DNA of 64,000 nt from Chloroflexota bacterium (GCA_016195815.1 JACPYX010000006.1:310001-374000), one strand, 5' to 3'; shown: positions 35,615-44,788, numbered from the stretch's first letter. Program-made: numbers and translations. The notes: generated by a model not told the origin, from the sequence alone.

Positions 35615-35914
35615 GTGGACGAGAATTGTTACGTTGAACCGATCGATAAGACCACACCTGAGGATCAGATTCGAAAAGCAGATAGCGCGCTGCTGGCCGT
35701 ATCGGGGATGGGTTGTGAGAACTGCGCAACGCGCGTTCACAACAGCCTGCTTTCGCTGGATGGCGTGTATGAGGCGGAAGTTTATCTGAATATGGCCATG
35801 GCGGAGATCAGTTATGACGGTAAGAAAATTGCAAAAGAAATGCTGGTAGAGGCAGTGGCTCGCGCTGGCAACGATGGCCGCCATGAATACCGTGCCGAAC
35901 TCGTTGCGGCATAA
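35615..35914 (+). CDS. Heavy-metal-associated (HMA) domain protein
   Basis: 99 residues, GTG start with AAGGAG 7 bases upstream. After a ~25-residue lead comes one HMA domain with AVSGMGCENCATRVHNSL (CxxC) and the usual beta-alpha-beta layout. This is likely a cytosolic copper chaperone or regulator of one of the ATPases. It sits between SdhD and a cupredoxin. Confidence 0.85.
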   Translation: MDENCYVEPIDKTTPEDQIRKADSALLAVSGMGCENCATRVHNSLLSLDGVYEAEVYLNMAMAEISYDGKKIAKEMLVEAVARAGNDGRHEYRAELVAA

Positions 35915-35950
35915 ATTTCAATCTCTTGTAGGTAAAAAGGAAAAGAACAA

Positions 35951-36409
35951 ATGAAACAATCAACCCGCTCAACTCGCAAAGAGGCGCGTCTCAAAAAACA
36001 GCGCATACGCTCGACGATCTTTATCGTGATCGTGATTGGCGTACTCGGCCTGGCAGGCTTTTACATCAAGTCTGCTTTCTTTCGCCCGCCGCCCGCGCCG
36101 CTGGCCGGCAATGTAATTGATGTGTCTGCTTCCATGGGCGGCTTTGATAAGACCGAGATCCGCGTCAAAGTTGGACAGCCCGTCACCATCCGCCTGACCA
36201 GCATGGATAATTCGGCTCATACCGACGGCGGCGGAAAGCATCAATGGGCCATAGATGAACTGGCATTGGACATGGTCGCCCAGCCGGAAGGCTCCAATAC
36301 CGTCACTTTCACACCGACCAAGACAGGCAGTTACAACTATTATTGCAATATCTGCTGTGGCGGACGTGCCAACCCCAGCATGAATGGCACACTGATTGTC
36401 GAAGGATAG
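35951..36409 (+). CDS. Membrane-anchored cupredoxin with altered CuA-like loop
   Basis: 152 residues: one helix (~18-37), then a cupredoxin domain with MDNSAHTDGGGKHQWAIDEL and the C-terminal loop YYCNICCGGRANPSMNG. The C-x3-C spacing of CuA is kept, but the following His is missing and a third Cys is present, so the copper centre should differ from standard CuA. Three bases separate it from the CcdA-like gene. Confidence 0.82.
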   Translation: MKQSTRSTRKEARLKKQRIRSTIFIVIVIGVLGLAGFYIKSAFFRPPPAPLAGNVIDVSASMGGFDKTEIRVKVGQPVTIRLTSMDNSAHTDGGGKHQWAIDELALDMVAQPEGSNTVTFTPTKTGSYNYYCNICCGGRANPSMNGTLIVEG

Positions 36410-36412
36410 TGG

Positions 36413-37237
36413 ATGACCACCACATCGCAATTTCGCCGCGTCGTTATTCTTTCCGCACTAGCTGTCGTGGCTTTGGGCGCCATTGCCTTGACCGGTTTAT
36501 GGCATCCCAACGCGCCGACTGAAGCCATGCAAGCTTATCTGCCCAAGATCACGCTTCCCACCGTCATCGTGGCCGCGGCAGTGGATGGCATTAATCCGTG
36601 CGCGTTCACCGTTCTGTTGCTCTTCATCACAGCCATGTTGGCGTCCATGCAGGCCGGCGAACAAAGCATGAATTCCATTCGATTGCGGATGCTCGGCCAG
36701 GGCGGCATTTATATCGCCGCTGTGTTTTTAACTTACCTCGCGCTGGGCGTGGGTTTGCTCAAGACGCTGGATATCTTCACGCGCCAACACCTCCCCGCCA
36801 GGTTTGGCGCGCTGGCTGCCATTCTTTTCGGCCTATGGATGCTCAAGGATTTCTTTCTCCCGGAATTGGGCTGGCGTCTGCAAGCCCCGCCTCAGATCGG
36901 GGATACGGCGCGGGAGATGGCGAAAAAGGCCACCGTCCCCGCCCTGATCGTGGGAGGTTTTCTGATCGGTCTTTGCACTGTGCCATGCAGCGGCGCAGTT
37001 TATCTCGGCGTGTTAAGTCTGCTGGCGCTCCAACCCTCGGCCTTGCTCGGATATAGTTACCTTGTGCTTTACAACCTGATCTTTGTCCTGCCGCTGGTGG
37101 TGATTCTTATCGCCGCTTCAGCCCGCCCAACTTTGAATCGTCTGGCGCATTGGAATCTGCATCACAAAGAGTGGGTAAGGCTTGCGCTGGGTGGGGGTGT
37201 GGTGGTGATGGGATTGCTGATCCTGGCAACAGTTTAA
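36413..37237 (+). CDS. CcdA/DsbD-like membrane protein, usual domain order
   Basis: 274 residues, six or seven helices. Motifs DGINPCAFTVLLLF (first pair helix, ~55-70) and IGLCTVPCSGAVYLGV (~185-200) carry the redox cysteines in the normal order. It probably supplies reducing power to extracytoplasmic copper or heme proteins such as the cupredoxin just upstream. An extra N-terminal helix may act as a signal anchor. It ends at the terminator at 37258. Confidence 0.85.
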   Translation: MTTTSQFRRVVILSALAVVALGAIALTGLWHPNAPTEAMQAYLPKITLPTVIVAAAVDGINPCAFTVLLLFITAMLASMQAGEQSMNSIRLRMLGQGGIYIAAVFLTYLALGVGLLKTLDIFTRQHLPARFGALAAILFGLWMLKDFFLPELGWRLQAPPQIGDTAREMAKKATVPALIVGGFLIGLCTVPCSGAVYLGVLSLLALQPSALLGYSYLVLYNLIFVLPLVVILIAASARPTLNRLAHWNLHHKEWVRLALGGGVVVMGLLILATV

Positions 37238-37257
37238 GTGGATCTTCTACCAAATGA

Positions 37258-37292
37258 AAACGTCTCCTTCAATTTGATTGAAGGAGACGTTT
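37258..37292. terminator. Bidirectional terminator
   Basis: Perfect 15-bp stem (AAACGTCTCCTTCAA with its complement) and loop TTTGA, with T-rich sequence on the plus side and A-rich on the other. It separates the plus-strand gene ending at 37237 from the minus-strand gene ending at 37314. Confidence 0.85.
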
Positions 37293-37313
37293 GATTTCTT
37301 GATTCCATGTAAC

Positions 37314-38063
37314 TTAACCGCCGAAGAAAGCCGGCAAAACACCTCCTTTACCGAGCAGAAAAATTGTCCCCACGGCCAGGCTAAAGATCGCAACCGAGCC
37401 TCCTATTATCATTATGAGCGGTGTGTTTTTGCGAGCGCCGATAAAACCAAAAGTTGACATCGCCGTGATGATTGAATTAGAGATCAGCAGGCCGGCGATA
37501 AAAGTTAATACGAGTATTATGCCCAGCCTGTTGCCGGCCACCCCGGCTGCTGCAATAAACAGCAATAACTGAGTGGGCGTTTCGGCGCCTACACCGTGGA
37601 TGACACCTATGAGATAGGCCGAAGTGAAACCGTAATTGCGCTGGCGCGCAGAGGGAATGGTTTCGATACCCGTTATCCTGCTCATCAATTTGTGATAACC
37701 GATTTCAGCCCATTCAAAAATGAGCATCCAACGGCTGCGCATCCGGAAATTCCCGCCGTCTTTCGCCAGCGAATAAATCACGTATATGCCCAATAACACA
37801 AGCGTGATTCCAACAACACGTTCCATAACCCCGTCCACCCAGCCTGGCAGGAACGTACCGAACAGAACAGCAAGCATACCAAGAATTGTTACGACGGTGC
37901 CATGTCCGAGCGCATAGACCGTTCCCAGCCATAGCGATTGCCGCACCGACTCTTGCGCGCCGGTAATATCGGTGATCGCCGCGATATGATCCCAGTCAAT
38001 CCCATGGCGCAGGCCGAAGACGAGCGCCGAAAGAATGAGTAAAAATTCAGCTGTAAAAGTCAT
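37314..38063 (-). CDS. Nickel/cobalt (NicO/HoxN-like) transporter or sensor-like permease
   Basis: 249 residues with six or seven helices. The signature GLRHGIDWDHIAAITDITG fits the H-x4-DHI motif of the nickel/cobalt permease group. The start at 38063 is set by AGGAG on the minus strand; the longer frame is unsupported. The metal could be nickel, cobalt or another. It is transcribed against the surrounding genes. Confidence 0.85.
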   Translation of the reverse strand: MTFTAEFLLILSALVFGLRHGIDWDHIAAITDITGAQESVRQSLWLGTVYALGHGTVVTILGMLAVLFGTFLPGWVDGVMERVVGITLVLLGIYVIYSLAKDGGNFRMRSRWMLIFEWAEIGYHKLMSRITGIETIPSARQRNYGFTSAYLIGVIHGVGAETPTQLLLFIAAAGVAGNRLGIILVLTFIAGLLISNSIITAMSTFGFIGARKNTPLIMIIGGSVAIFSLAVGTIFLLGKGGVLPAFFGG

Positions 38064-38338
38064 TTGTAATTCTCCTGGAGAAAAGTTGGAATGGTCGTCA
38101 CGCATCCGCATAGTGCGGCGGACTTTCCGCAAGAATTCCCAAAGCGATGTCAACATGCGCGCACAGCCACAAACTTTGAAGCCGCGTGGACAGTGAATAT
38201 TACATGCGGATTTTAACACGTCCCCTTCAACACATAAACATGCGGTTCTTCAATAAACCTTATTCCCAATTTTATCAATGCTTTACATAGCCAGGCTATA
38301 TTGGAATCAAATAAACACGAAAGGAGACATATACCATA

Positions 38339-38431
38339 ATGGGCTTCGGGTTTCTATTCATGCTTGCACTGATCGCTCTGCCGGTTCTCCTGGCACTGGC
38401 TCTGGTGATCAAATTTAGCGGCAACAAATAA
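38339..38431 (+). CDS. 30-residue membrane microprotein
   Basis: A very short ORF with AAGGAG upstream, one long hydrophobic helix (LFMLALIALPVLLALALVI) and the end KFSGNK. A terminator follows within 30 bases, so it looks like its own small transcript. Small single-helix proteins often modulate a larger membrane complex; the partner is unknown. Confidence 0.55.
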   Translation: MGFGFLFMLALIALPVLLALALVIKFSGNK

Positions 38432-38456
38432 CACAATCGCATCTTCTTCTCCCGCG

Positions 38457-38477
38457 GGCTGTCTAAAAAAGACAGCC
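38457..38477 (+). terminator. Terminator after the microprotein
   Basis: GGCTGTCT pairs with AGACAGCC around a loop of five A, followed by TGTGTTTCATTT. It insulates the microprotein from the regulon promoter at site H. Confidence 0.65.
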
Positions 38478-38518
38478 TGTGTTTCATTTCCGCGGGAAGT
38501 AGATCAGTTTTGCGTGCG

Positions 38519-38587
38519 ATAAGCGAAAATGCCTATCTCTGAACGGGGGATTTAGCGCTATGGCTTTAACACCTGCCCGCCTATACT
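38519..38587 (+). promoter_or_regulatory. Regulon promoter, site H (CxC protein, CsoR-like, copper ATPase)
   Basis: The inverted repeat ATAAGCG-AAAA-TGCCTAT (38519-38536), 21 bases, CTATGG, 18 bases, -10 TATACT (38582-38587). Gene 38610 follows and overlaps into the next two, so this promoter likely drives the whole run to the ATPase. Confidence 0.7.
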
Positions 38588-38609
38588 TTTGACCAACAGG
38601 ATGTACAGA

Positions 38610-39005
38610 ATGAGCGCACTAATTCCGTTTTTGGCTCTCGATCAAAACTGGGAGCAGGTTCAGGAATGGGTCAGCCAACAGCTGGCCAGTGTTCACTTGC
38701 GCGCAGTGCAGACCTTTGACCTGCGGGTGGCCCGCCTGGCTCATCCTGATTGTCATTGCCCGCACCACGGAACCGCGAATTGCAACTGCCAAATGATCGT
38801 CCTCCTTGTTTATCAAAAGAAGGAGGAACCTGTCACACTGGTGATCCATGGACAGGATGGCAGAACCTGGCTTTCGTTCGCCAGTCCGATGGGGCAGCGC
38901 CCCAACCAGCATTTGGAGATCGCCATCCGACGGGCACTTGTGCCTGGCCTCTCCAATGCGTCCTCTCTTGTCGAGGTGCCTTATGAAACACACGCAACAG
39001 TCTGA
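38610..39005 (+). CDS. Small protein with CxCPHHGTxxCxC motif (paralogue of 8265)
   Basis: 131 residues. The centre CHCPHHGTANCNCQMIVLLV and flanks QTFDLRVA, VIHGQDGRTWLSF repeat the layout of the protein at 8265-8624. The conserved Cys/His set suggests metal binding. It overlaps the CsoR-like gene by 23 bases and is first in the operon with a copper ATPase, so a copper-linked role is plausible. No known family is recognised. Confidence 0.75.
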   Translation: MSALIPFLALDQNWEQVQEWVSQQLASVHLRAVQTFDLRVARLAHPDCHCPHHGTANCNCQMIVLLVYQKKEEPVTLVIHGQDGRTWLSFASPMGQRPNQHLEIAIRRALVPGLSNASSLVEVPYETHATV

Positions 39006-39288
39006 AATTGTCAACCGTTTACACTGTGCGGCGGGACACCTGAACGCAGTCATCAAAATGGCTGAAGAAGACCAACCCTGCGAACAAGTGCTCCATCAAC
39101 TCGGCGCAGTTGAGGCGGCTTTGCGTGCGGCAGGGGTCAGGCTGCTCATTTGCCAGGCCCAATCCAGTCAGGCTGTCATCCTGGACAGTCCCTCTCCAAA
39201 ACAGCGAATGGCCGAACTTAAGCGGCTCCAATCGTTGTACACAACTTTCGTAAAATATTCCAATCATATAAGTGAGGTTAACCCATGA
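38983..39288 (+). CDS. CsoR/RcnR-family regulator, divergent metal site
   Basis: 101 residues, three-helix CsoR fold: [33 protein letters not shown] is the family core (only partly quoted: [25 protein letters not shown]). CsoR senses Cu(I) with Cys-His-Cys. Aligned to the Mycobacterium protein by eye, Cys36 is kept, but the His61 and Cys65 places hold Gln and Ser, with a Cys next to the first. Extra Cys occurs in RLHC. The sensed signal may not be copper. It overlaps the ATPase start by 4 bases. Confidence 0.82.
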   Translation: MKHTQQSEIVNRLHCAAGHLNAVIKMAEEDQPCEQVLHQLGAVEAALRAAGVRLLICQAQSSQAVILDSPSPKQRMAELKRLQSLYTTFVKYSNHISEVNP

Positions 39289-41873
39289 CTCAAACTCTAT
39301 CAGATCTAACTTTGCCTATCTCGGGCATGACCTGTGCCTCGTGCGTGTCTCACGTCGAAGACGCGCTTAAGGAAGTGCCAGGCGTCTCGAACGTGACCGT
39401 CAACCTGGCTACCAATAAAGCAAATCTCTCGTACGACCCACAGCGCGCCAACCTGACCGATATGCAGCGCGCCGTAGACGGCGTGGGCTACGCGGTAGCG
39501 ACCGCCGAACTGACCTTCGATGTGAGCGGCATGACCTGCGCCTCCTGCGTGGATCATGTGGAAGGCGCGCTCAAGGATCTGCGCGGCGTAACGGATGCGG
39601 TCGTCAACCTGGGACTCAATACCGCGCGCGTGACTTATATCCCCGGAGTGGTTTCCACCTCTGGCATGAAGCGTGCCGTGCGCGAAGTTGGTTACGAAGC
39701 GCAGGAACGCAGTGAGGGCGCAGACGCCCTTGACCGCGAGCGCCAGGCGCGTGAAGACGAATTGAAGCGTCAGGGCCGCAACTTGATCATTGCCGTGGCG
39801 ATTGGCGTGTTTGTCATTGTCGGCACGTTCTATGATGCGCTTGGTCCATTGAAGAATATTATCCCTGTGTGGTTATCATATAAATGGGTGATTGGTATCC
39901 TGACCACGCCCATCGTGTTCGGGCCTGGGCGGCAGTTCTTTACTAACTCCTGGCGCGGACTCAAGCACGGCGTCACCGATATGAACCTGCTCTATGCCAC
40001 CGGCATCGGCGCGGCCTATGGCATCGCCGTGATCAATACGGTGTTCCCGAAAGCGGGCTTCGGCGGCGAAGGCGCGACCTTCTTCGAGAGCGCGGCGCTG
40101 CTGACCGGATTTATCATCCTGGGCCGCTGGCTCGAAGCGTTGACGCGCGGGCGAACGTCAGAGGCGATCCGCAAATTGATGAAGCTCCAGCCCAAAGTCG
40201 CGCGCGTGATGCGAAATGGCGAGGAGCAGGAAATTCCCGCGGACGAAGTCGAATTGGATGATGTCATCCTGGTGCGTCCCGGCGAATCTATCGCAGTGGA
40301 CGGCGAAGTCGTGGACGGTTATTCGGCAGTGGATGAGTCCATGCTGACCGGCGAGAGCCTGCCCGTGGAAAAGAAGGCGGGCGACGCGGTCATCGGCGGG
40401 ACGATCAACAAGACTGGCGCGTTCAAGTTCAAGGCCACGCGCGTGGGCAAAGAGACCGCGCTGGCGCAGATCATCAAACTGGTAGAAGACGCGCAAGCCA
40501 GCAAGGCCCCGATCCAAAAGTTGGCAGACTGGGTGGCCGGGCATTTTATCCTGGGCGTGCACCTGCTGGCAGTGGCGGTATTCCTGTTCTGGTTCTTCTT
40601 CGGCTTCAACTGGTTCTTCGACCCGAATTCCAGTTTTATCCTCTCGCCTTACAAGCTGGGTGAGATCGGCGTGTTCGGCTTCTCTCTGTTGCTGAGCGTC
40701 ACCGTGTTGGTCATTTCCTGCCCATGCGCGGTGGGGTTGGCCACGCCATCAGCCATGATGGCTGGCACAGGCAAAGCCGCCGAGTTCGGCGTACTCTTCA
40801 AGGGCGCCGAAGCCATCGAATACACCAGTAAATTGCAGACCATCGTGTTCGACAAGACCGGCACATTAACGAAAGGCCAGCCGTCGGTGACGGATGTGGT
40901 AACCAATCCTCAATCATCGGTCAGCACTGATCAACTGCTGAGGGTTGCCGCGATGGCGGAGAAGAACAGCGAACATCCGCTCGGCGAAGCCATTGTACAT
41001 GGCGCTGAGGAACGCGGTTTGAAATTGAGCGAGGCTGAGTCATTCAACTCCATTCCGGGTCACGGCGTGGAAGCGAAGGTCGAAGGTTCTGAAATCCTGC
41101 TGGGCAACCGCAAGTTGATGAAGGAACGCGGCGTGGATTTCTCAGCTCTGATGTCTCAAGCCGAAGCATTGGAAGTTGACGGCAAGACAGTTATGTTTGT
41201 AGCCTTGAACAGGCAGGCGGCTGGCCTGATCGCGGTGGCGGATACGCTCAAGGAATTTTCGGCTGATGCGATTAAGCGCTTGCACAAACTGGGACTCGAA
41301 GTCGCCATGATCACCGGCGATAACCGCCGCACGGCGGATGCGATTGCCCGCAAGGTGGGTATTGATCGTGTGTTAGCCGAAGTCCTGCCGCAGGATAAGG
41401 CGGAAGAAGTCAAGAAATTACAAGCGCAAGGCAAGAAGGTTGCAATGGTCGGCGACGGTGTGAACGACGCGCCGGCGCTGGCTCAGGCCGAAGTCGGCAT
41501 GGCGATTGGCTCAGGCACTGACGTAGCCAAAGAAACCGGCGACATTATCCTGATCAAGGACGACATCCGCGATGTGGTTGTGGCTTTGGAAATTGCTAAG
41601 GCTACCATGCGCAAGGTCAGGCAGAATCTGTTCTGGGCGTTCATCTACAACGTGCTCGGTATTCCGCTGGGCGCCGGGCTGTTCTACCCGCTCGTTGCGC
41701 TCATCATCAGCCCGGAATTGGCAGGCCTGCTCATGGCCGTCAGTTCGGTCACGGTCACACTCAATACCCTGTTGCTGAAAGGCTTCAAGCCCTCGATTGC
41801 GCGCGAACATAAATCCAAGGGCGCTGACAGTGCGGCATTGTCTTCTGCGGCAGTTGCAGTCGGAAATGATTAA
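39285..41873 (+). CDS. copA: Copper-translocating P1B ATPase with two HMA domains
   Basis: 862 residues: two HMA domains, both with GMTCASC (~15 and ~82), eight helices, LTGESLPVE (~354), [12 protein letters not shown] (~478), DKTGTLTKG (~523), SEHPLG and GDGVNDAPA. All catalytic motifs are intact. This is the standard Cu(I) exporter. It is coupled to the CsoR-like gene and followed by a REP-like hairpin and the multicopper oxidase, forming a copper-defence unit. Confidence 0.95.
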   Translation: MTQTLSDLTLPISGMTCASCVSHVEDALKEVPGVSNVTVNLATNKANLSYDPQRANLTDMQRAVDGVGYAVATAELTFDVSGMTCASCVDHVEGALKDLRGVTDAVVNLGLNTARVTYIPGVVSTSGMKRAVREVGYEAQERSEGADALDRERQAREDELKRQGRNLIIAVAIGVFVIVGTFYDALGPLKNIIPVWLSYKWVIGILTTPIVFGPGRQFFTNSWRGLKHGVTDMNLLYATGIGAAYGIAVINTVFPKAGFGGEGATFFESAALLTGFIILGRWLEALTRGRTSEAIRKLMKLQPKVARVMRNGEEQEIPADEVELDDVILVRPGESIAVDGEVVDGYSAVDESMLTGESLPVEKKAGDAVIGGTINKTGAFKFKATRVGKETALAQIIKLVEDAQASKAPIQKLADWVAGHFILGVHLLAVAVFLFWFFFGFNWFFDPNSSFILSPYKLGEIGVFGFSLLLSVTVLVISCPCAVGLATPSAMMAGTGKAAEFGVLFKGAEAIEYTSKLQTIVFDKTGTLTKGQPSVTDVVTNPQSSVSTDQLLRVAAMAEKNSEHPLGEAIVHGAEERGLKLSEAESFNSIPGHGVEAKVEGSEILLGNRKLMKERGVDFSALMSQAEALEVDGKTVMFVALNRQAAGLIAVADTLKEFSADAIKRLHKLGLEVAMITGDNRRTADAIARKVGIDRVLAEVLPQDKAEEVKKLQAQGKKVAMVGDGVNDAPALAQAEVGMAIGSGTDVAKETGDIILIKDDIRDVVVALEIAKATMRKVRQNLFWAFIYNVLGIPLGAGLFYPLVALIISPELAGLLMAVSSVTVTLNTLLLKGFKPSIAREHKSKGADSAALSSAAVAVGND

Positions 41874-41884
41874 CTCACCTTACG

Positions 41885-41921
41885 TCCCCCACCCTTCTCC
41901 CTTTGAGGGAAGGGTGGGGGA
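41885..41921. repeat. REP-like hairpin
   Basis: CCCCCACCCTT pairs with AAGGGTGGGGG around an inner CCCT/AGGG pair. It resembles the repeats at 25046-25106. Lying just after the ATPase gene, it may also end or stabilise the transcript. Confidence 0.55.
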
Positions 41922-41989
41922 AAGCACCCATAGGGTATGAGGGAAATTTTGCGTAAGGTCACCGATTAATGACAAAAAGGTTAATTGAA

Positions 41990-43183
41990 ATGGAACATGA
42001 AAATATCAGAAAAGAAGCGAGGCAGAAGCGCGTGCTAAAGTACCTGCCAGTCTCTATTCTTGCAACCCTGCTATTCCTGCTGGTCTCGGCTTGCAGCGGA
42101 GCGGTGACAACGTCGCCGACATCGAAGCCTACGGACATACCCTCCACAATGCCCGGCATGGACATGGGCAATGTTGCCCAACCAACTGCCATGCCTTCTA
42201 CAATGCCCGGCATGGACATGGGCGGCGCGGCACAACAGCCAACCGCCATGCCGGGGATGGGCAGCGGCTTAATGCAGGACGAACCGATTCCCTCCGAGGG
42301 CGCGGTTCCTGCCACCGAAACACAAGGCGGACAACTCCTGCCTTACACACTCGATGGCGATGTCAAAGTGTTCGAACTCACCGCAAAGCCGATGCTGTGG
42401 AAGATCAATGCCGATACGCAAGTTACCGCCCTGACCTACAACGGCACGGTGCCCGGCCCGCTCATTCGCGTCACCGAGGGCGATAAAGTGCGCGTGATCT
42501 TCAAGAACACGCTCACCACGCCGACCAGTATTCATTGGCACGGGATGCCGGTGCCGACCAACATGGACGGCGTCTCCCAGCCGGAACTTTCACAGACGCC
42601 CGTCAAGCCTGGCGAAACCTATACCTATGAATTCGTAGCCAAACCCGCCGGCACGTACATGTATCACTCGCATTACGATACCGACACGCAGATCAATCCC
42701 GGACTCTTCGGCGGCTTTATCGTCGAACCGAAAAATTGGGCGGCGGTCAAACCGGACGTGGATGTGACTCTGATCCTGAACGAATGGCGCGTGATTGACG
42801 GCGTGACCTATCCCGCTATGCCGAGCATGGGCGAACCGAACTTCTTCACGATCAACGGCAAGACCTACCCGGACATTCCAACCATCAACGTCAAGCAGGG
42901 CCAGCGCGTGCGGCTTCGCTTTGTCGGCGCGGGACAGTTCGAACATCCCATGCACTTGCACGGCGCATCGTTCAAGATCGTCGCCACCGACGGCAACCCC
43001 GTGCCGGAGATCGCCCAGTTGACGAAGGACACACTGCCCGTTCATCCGGGCGAGCGCTTCGATATTGAGTTCGTCGCGGATAATCCCGGCCAGTGGGCTG
43101 TGCATTGCCACATCGTCCATCACACTACCAACAACGATGTCGAACCGGGCGGCTTGCTGTTCGTCGTCAACGTCCAGCCTTAA
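41990..43183 (+). CDS. Multicopper oxidase with Met-rich leader region
   Basis: 397 residues. A membrane/lipoprotein-like segment (LLFLLVSACSG) is followed by two TMPGMDMG repeats and a Met-rich tail likely to hold Cu(I). Copper motifs then follow: HWHGMPVP, YMYHSHYD, HPMHLHGASF and AVHCHIVHH. The domains match Cu-oxidase_3 and Cu-oxidase_2. It probably oxidises Cu(I) or organic substrates outside the membrane. I prefer ATG 41990 because the MEHE N-terminus matches that of the next gene; ATG 41969 is possible. Confidence 0.92.
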   Translation: MEHENIRKEARQKRVLKYLPVSILATLLFLLVSACSGAVTTSPTSKPTDIPSTMPGMDMGNVAQPTAMPSTMPGMDMGGAAQQPTAMPGMGSGLMQDEPIPSEGAVPATETQGGQLLPYTLDGDVKVFELTAKPMLWKINADTQVTALTYNGTVPGPLIRVTEGDKVRVIFKNTLTTPTSIHWHGMPVPTNMDGVSQPELSQTPVKPGETYTYEFVAKPAGTYMYHSHYDTDTQINPGLFGGFIVEPKNWAAVKPDVDVTLILNEWRVIDGVTYPAMPSMGEPNFFTINGKTYPDIPTINVKQGQRVRLRFVGAGQFEHPMHLHGASFKIVATDGNPVPEIAQLTKDTLPVHPGERFDIEFVADNPGQWAVHCHIVHHTTNNDVEPGGLLFVVNVQP

Positions 43184-43248
43184 TGTAATTATTCGTGGGC
43201 CGGGGCCTGCCTGAATTGATCCCGGCCCGTAACCAAAAGGAGATTATT

Positions 43249-43479
43249 ATGGAACATGAACAAGTTGAAAAAGAAGTGGCTCTGAAGAGCGCATTGATCT
43301 ACCTGCCGATCTCTATCGGCGCAGCGTTGTTGTTTCTCTTAGCCGCCACACTGACCGGTGATTACACGTTGGTCGCTCGTGTCGGGGGAACAGTCTGGGT
43401 TGGAACGCTCAGTCTGATTGTCGCGATGCCGGTTGTCATCTCGCGTGTCAAGAAGCAGTTTCAAAAAACGCAACAATGA
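43249..43479 (+). CDS. Small membrane protein sharing the oxidase N-terminal module
   Basis: 76 residues, two helices. The N-terminus (MEHEQVEKE...YLPISI.A.LLFLL) closely follows that of the multicopper oxidase (MEHENIRKE...YLPVSI.A.LLFLL), suggesting duplication of the module. The rest (ARVGGTVWVGTLSLIVAMPVV) is a second helix. AAAAGGAG before the ATG. It overlaps the FTR1 gene by 4 bases. Confidence 0.7.
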   Translation: MEHEQVEKEVALKSALIYLPISIGAALLFLLAATLTGDYTLVARVGGTVWVGTLSLIVAMPVVISRVKKQFQKTQQ

Positions 43480-44306
43480 TCGCTGGTACACTCATCACCA
43501 TTCGGGAAGGCCTGGAGGCCTTCCTGATTGTTGGTATCCTGCTTGGCTACCTGACCAAGATCAAACGCGCACAGTTCAAAATCCATATTTGGATCGGCAC
43601 GCTGGCGGCGCTGGCTGTCAGTGCATTGCTGGCAATCCTTTTCCAGTATGCGGCCTTTCAATTCGAGGGCGCGTCCGCCAAGATTTTTGAGGCGGTCGTG
43701 GCTTTGCTGGCAGTTGGTGTATTGACATGGATGGTCTTATGGATGCAGAGACAGAGCCGCGGCATCAAGGGCGAACTTGAACAAAAAGCCGACGCGGCAA
43801 TCTCCAGCGGACAGGCGTTTGCTTTGGGCAGTTTGGCATTCGTTTCAGTTCTGCGTGAGGGCGTGGAAACGGCTTTATTCCTGAGCGCGTTGATAGCCAC
43901 TTCTCGAGATAAACAGCTGCTTCCGGGCGCGATTCTCGGACTCGTCTTGGCGGCGGGCATCACATACCTGCTCTTCCGTTCCGCCATTCGCCTCAATCTG
44001 CGGAACTTCTTCATCGCGACCGGGATTTTCCTGATCCTAATCGCGGCAGGACTCATTGGACATAGCGTGATGGCTCTGCAGGATATTGGATGGCTCCCGA
44101 TTGGAACAACGATTGCCTGGAACTTACAGGGATTCATTTCAAATGAGGGCCTCGCCGGACGCTTACTGCACGCTTTCTTTGGGTATGAAGCGGCGCCGAC
44201 CATCCTAACGATCATTGCTTATGCCATCTATGTAATTTTCTTCGGCGGACAGTTCTACAATGCCATACGTCAAGGGGATTCGAATCTCAAACCCCATCAT
44301 GCTTAA
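43476..44306 (+). CDS. FTR1-family iron permease
   Basis: 276 residues, seven helices, with two REGxE motifs (IREGLEAFLIVGIL and LREGVETALFLSAL) that form the iron path. Fungal and bacterial FTR1 proteins work with a multicopper ferroxidase; the multicopper oxidase two genes upstream could play this role, tying copper to iron uptake. Confidence 0.92.
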   Translation: MIAGTLITIREGLEAFLIVGILLGYLTKIKRAQFKIHIWIGTLAALAVSALLAILFQYAAFQFEGASAKIFEAVVALLAVGVLTWMVLWMQRQSRGIKGELEQKADAAISSGQAFALGSLAFVSVLREGVETALFLSALIATSRDKQLLPGAILGLVLAAGITYLLFRSAIRLNLRNFFIATGIFLILIAAGLIGHSVMALQDIGWLPIGTTIAWNLQGFISNEGLAGRLLHAFFGYEAAPTILTIIAYAIYVIFFGGQFYNAIRQGDSNLKPHHA

Positions 44307-44460
44307 AAGCCGCCTGTGGATACCAACAACTCAGCCCGGTTTCTTCATCAAATCTTTACAATGGCTTGAACAAGGCTTCATCATCGCCTGATAAGATACA
44401 AGCATCAATCATCTTTCAAGGATGCATAAACTTCAGAAAGAAATGAAAGGAGAAATAACT

Positions 44461-44715
44461 ATGATGGGCACTGGGATGGACGGCTTGGGCGGCTTCGGCC
44501 TGCTTGGAGGTTTGCTTGGCCTAATCTTCAACCTCGCGATTATCATTGGGATTGTGATTCTGATTGTCTGGGCCGTCAAGCGCTTCACGAGCGGGACGGC
44601 GAATTTGAATCAGCCTTCGGGCAGTCAGTCTCCGCGTGATATTTTGCAGGCGCGCTACGCGCGCGGCGAAATCACCCGAGACCAGTATCAGCAGATGTTA
44701 CAAGACCTGAATTGA
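44461..44715 (+). CDS. SHOCT-domain small membrane protein
   Basis: 84 residues: a Gly-rich start, one helix (GLIFNLAIIIGIVILIVWAV) and a C-terminal SHOCT motif (ILQARYARGEITRDQYQQML). SHOCT domains are short oligomerisation modules. AAAGGAG upstream sets the start at 44461. The strong terminator at 44728 follows directly. Confidence 0.85.
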   Translation: MMGTGMDGLGGFGLLGGLLGLIFNLAIIIGIVILIVWAVKRFTSGTANLNQPSGSQSPRDILQARYARGEITRDQYQQMLQDLN

Positions 44716-44727
44716 AATAGCGCTAAT

Positions 44728-44773
44728 AAAGCAGAACTGCGGATGGCAATCATGCCATCCGCAGTTCTGCTTT
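44728..44773. terminator. Strong bidirectional terminator
   Basis: A 21-bp perfect stem starting AAAGCAGAACTGCGG with loop ATCA, bordered by A and T runs. It ends both the SHOCT gene (plus) and the zinc ribbon gene (minus, end 44789). Confidence 0.9.
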
Positions 44774-44788
44774 CCCAAGTGTTTTCAA

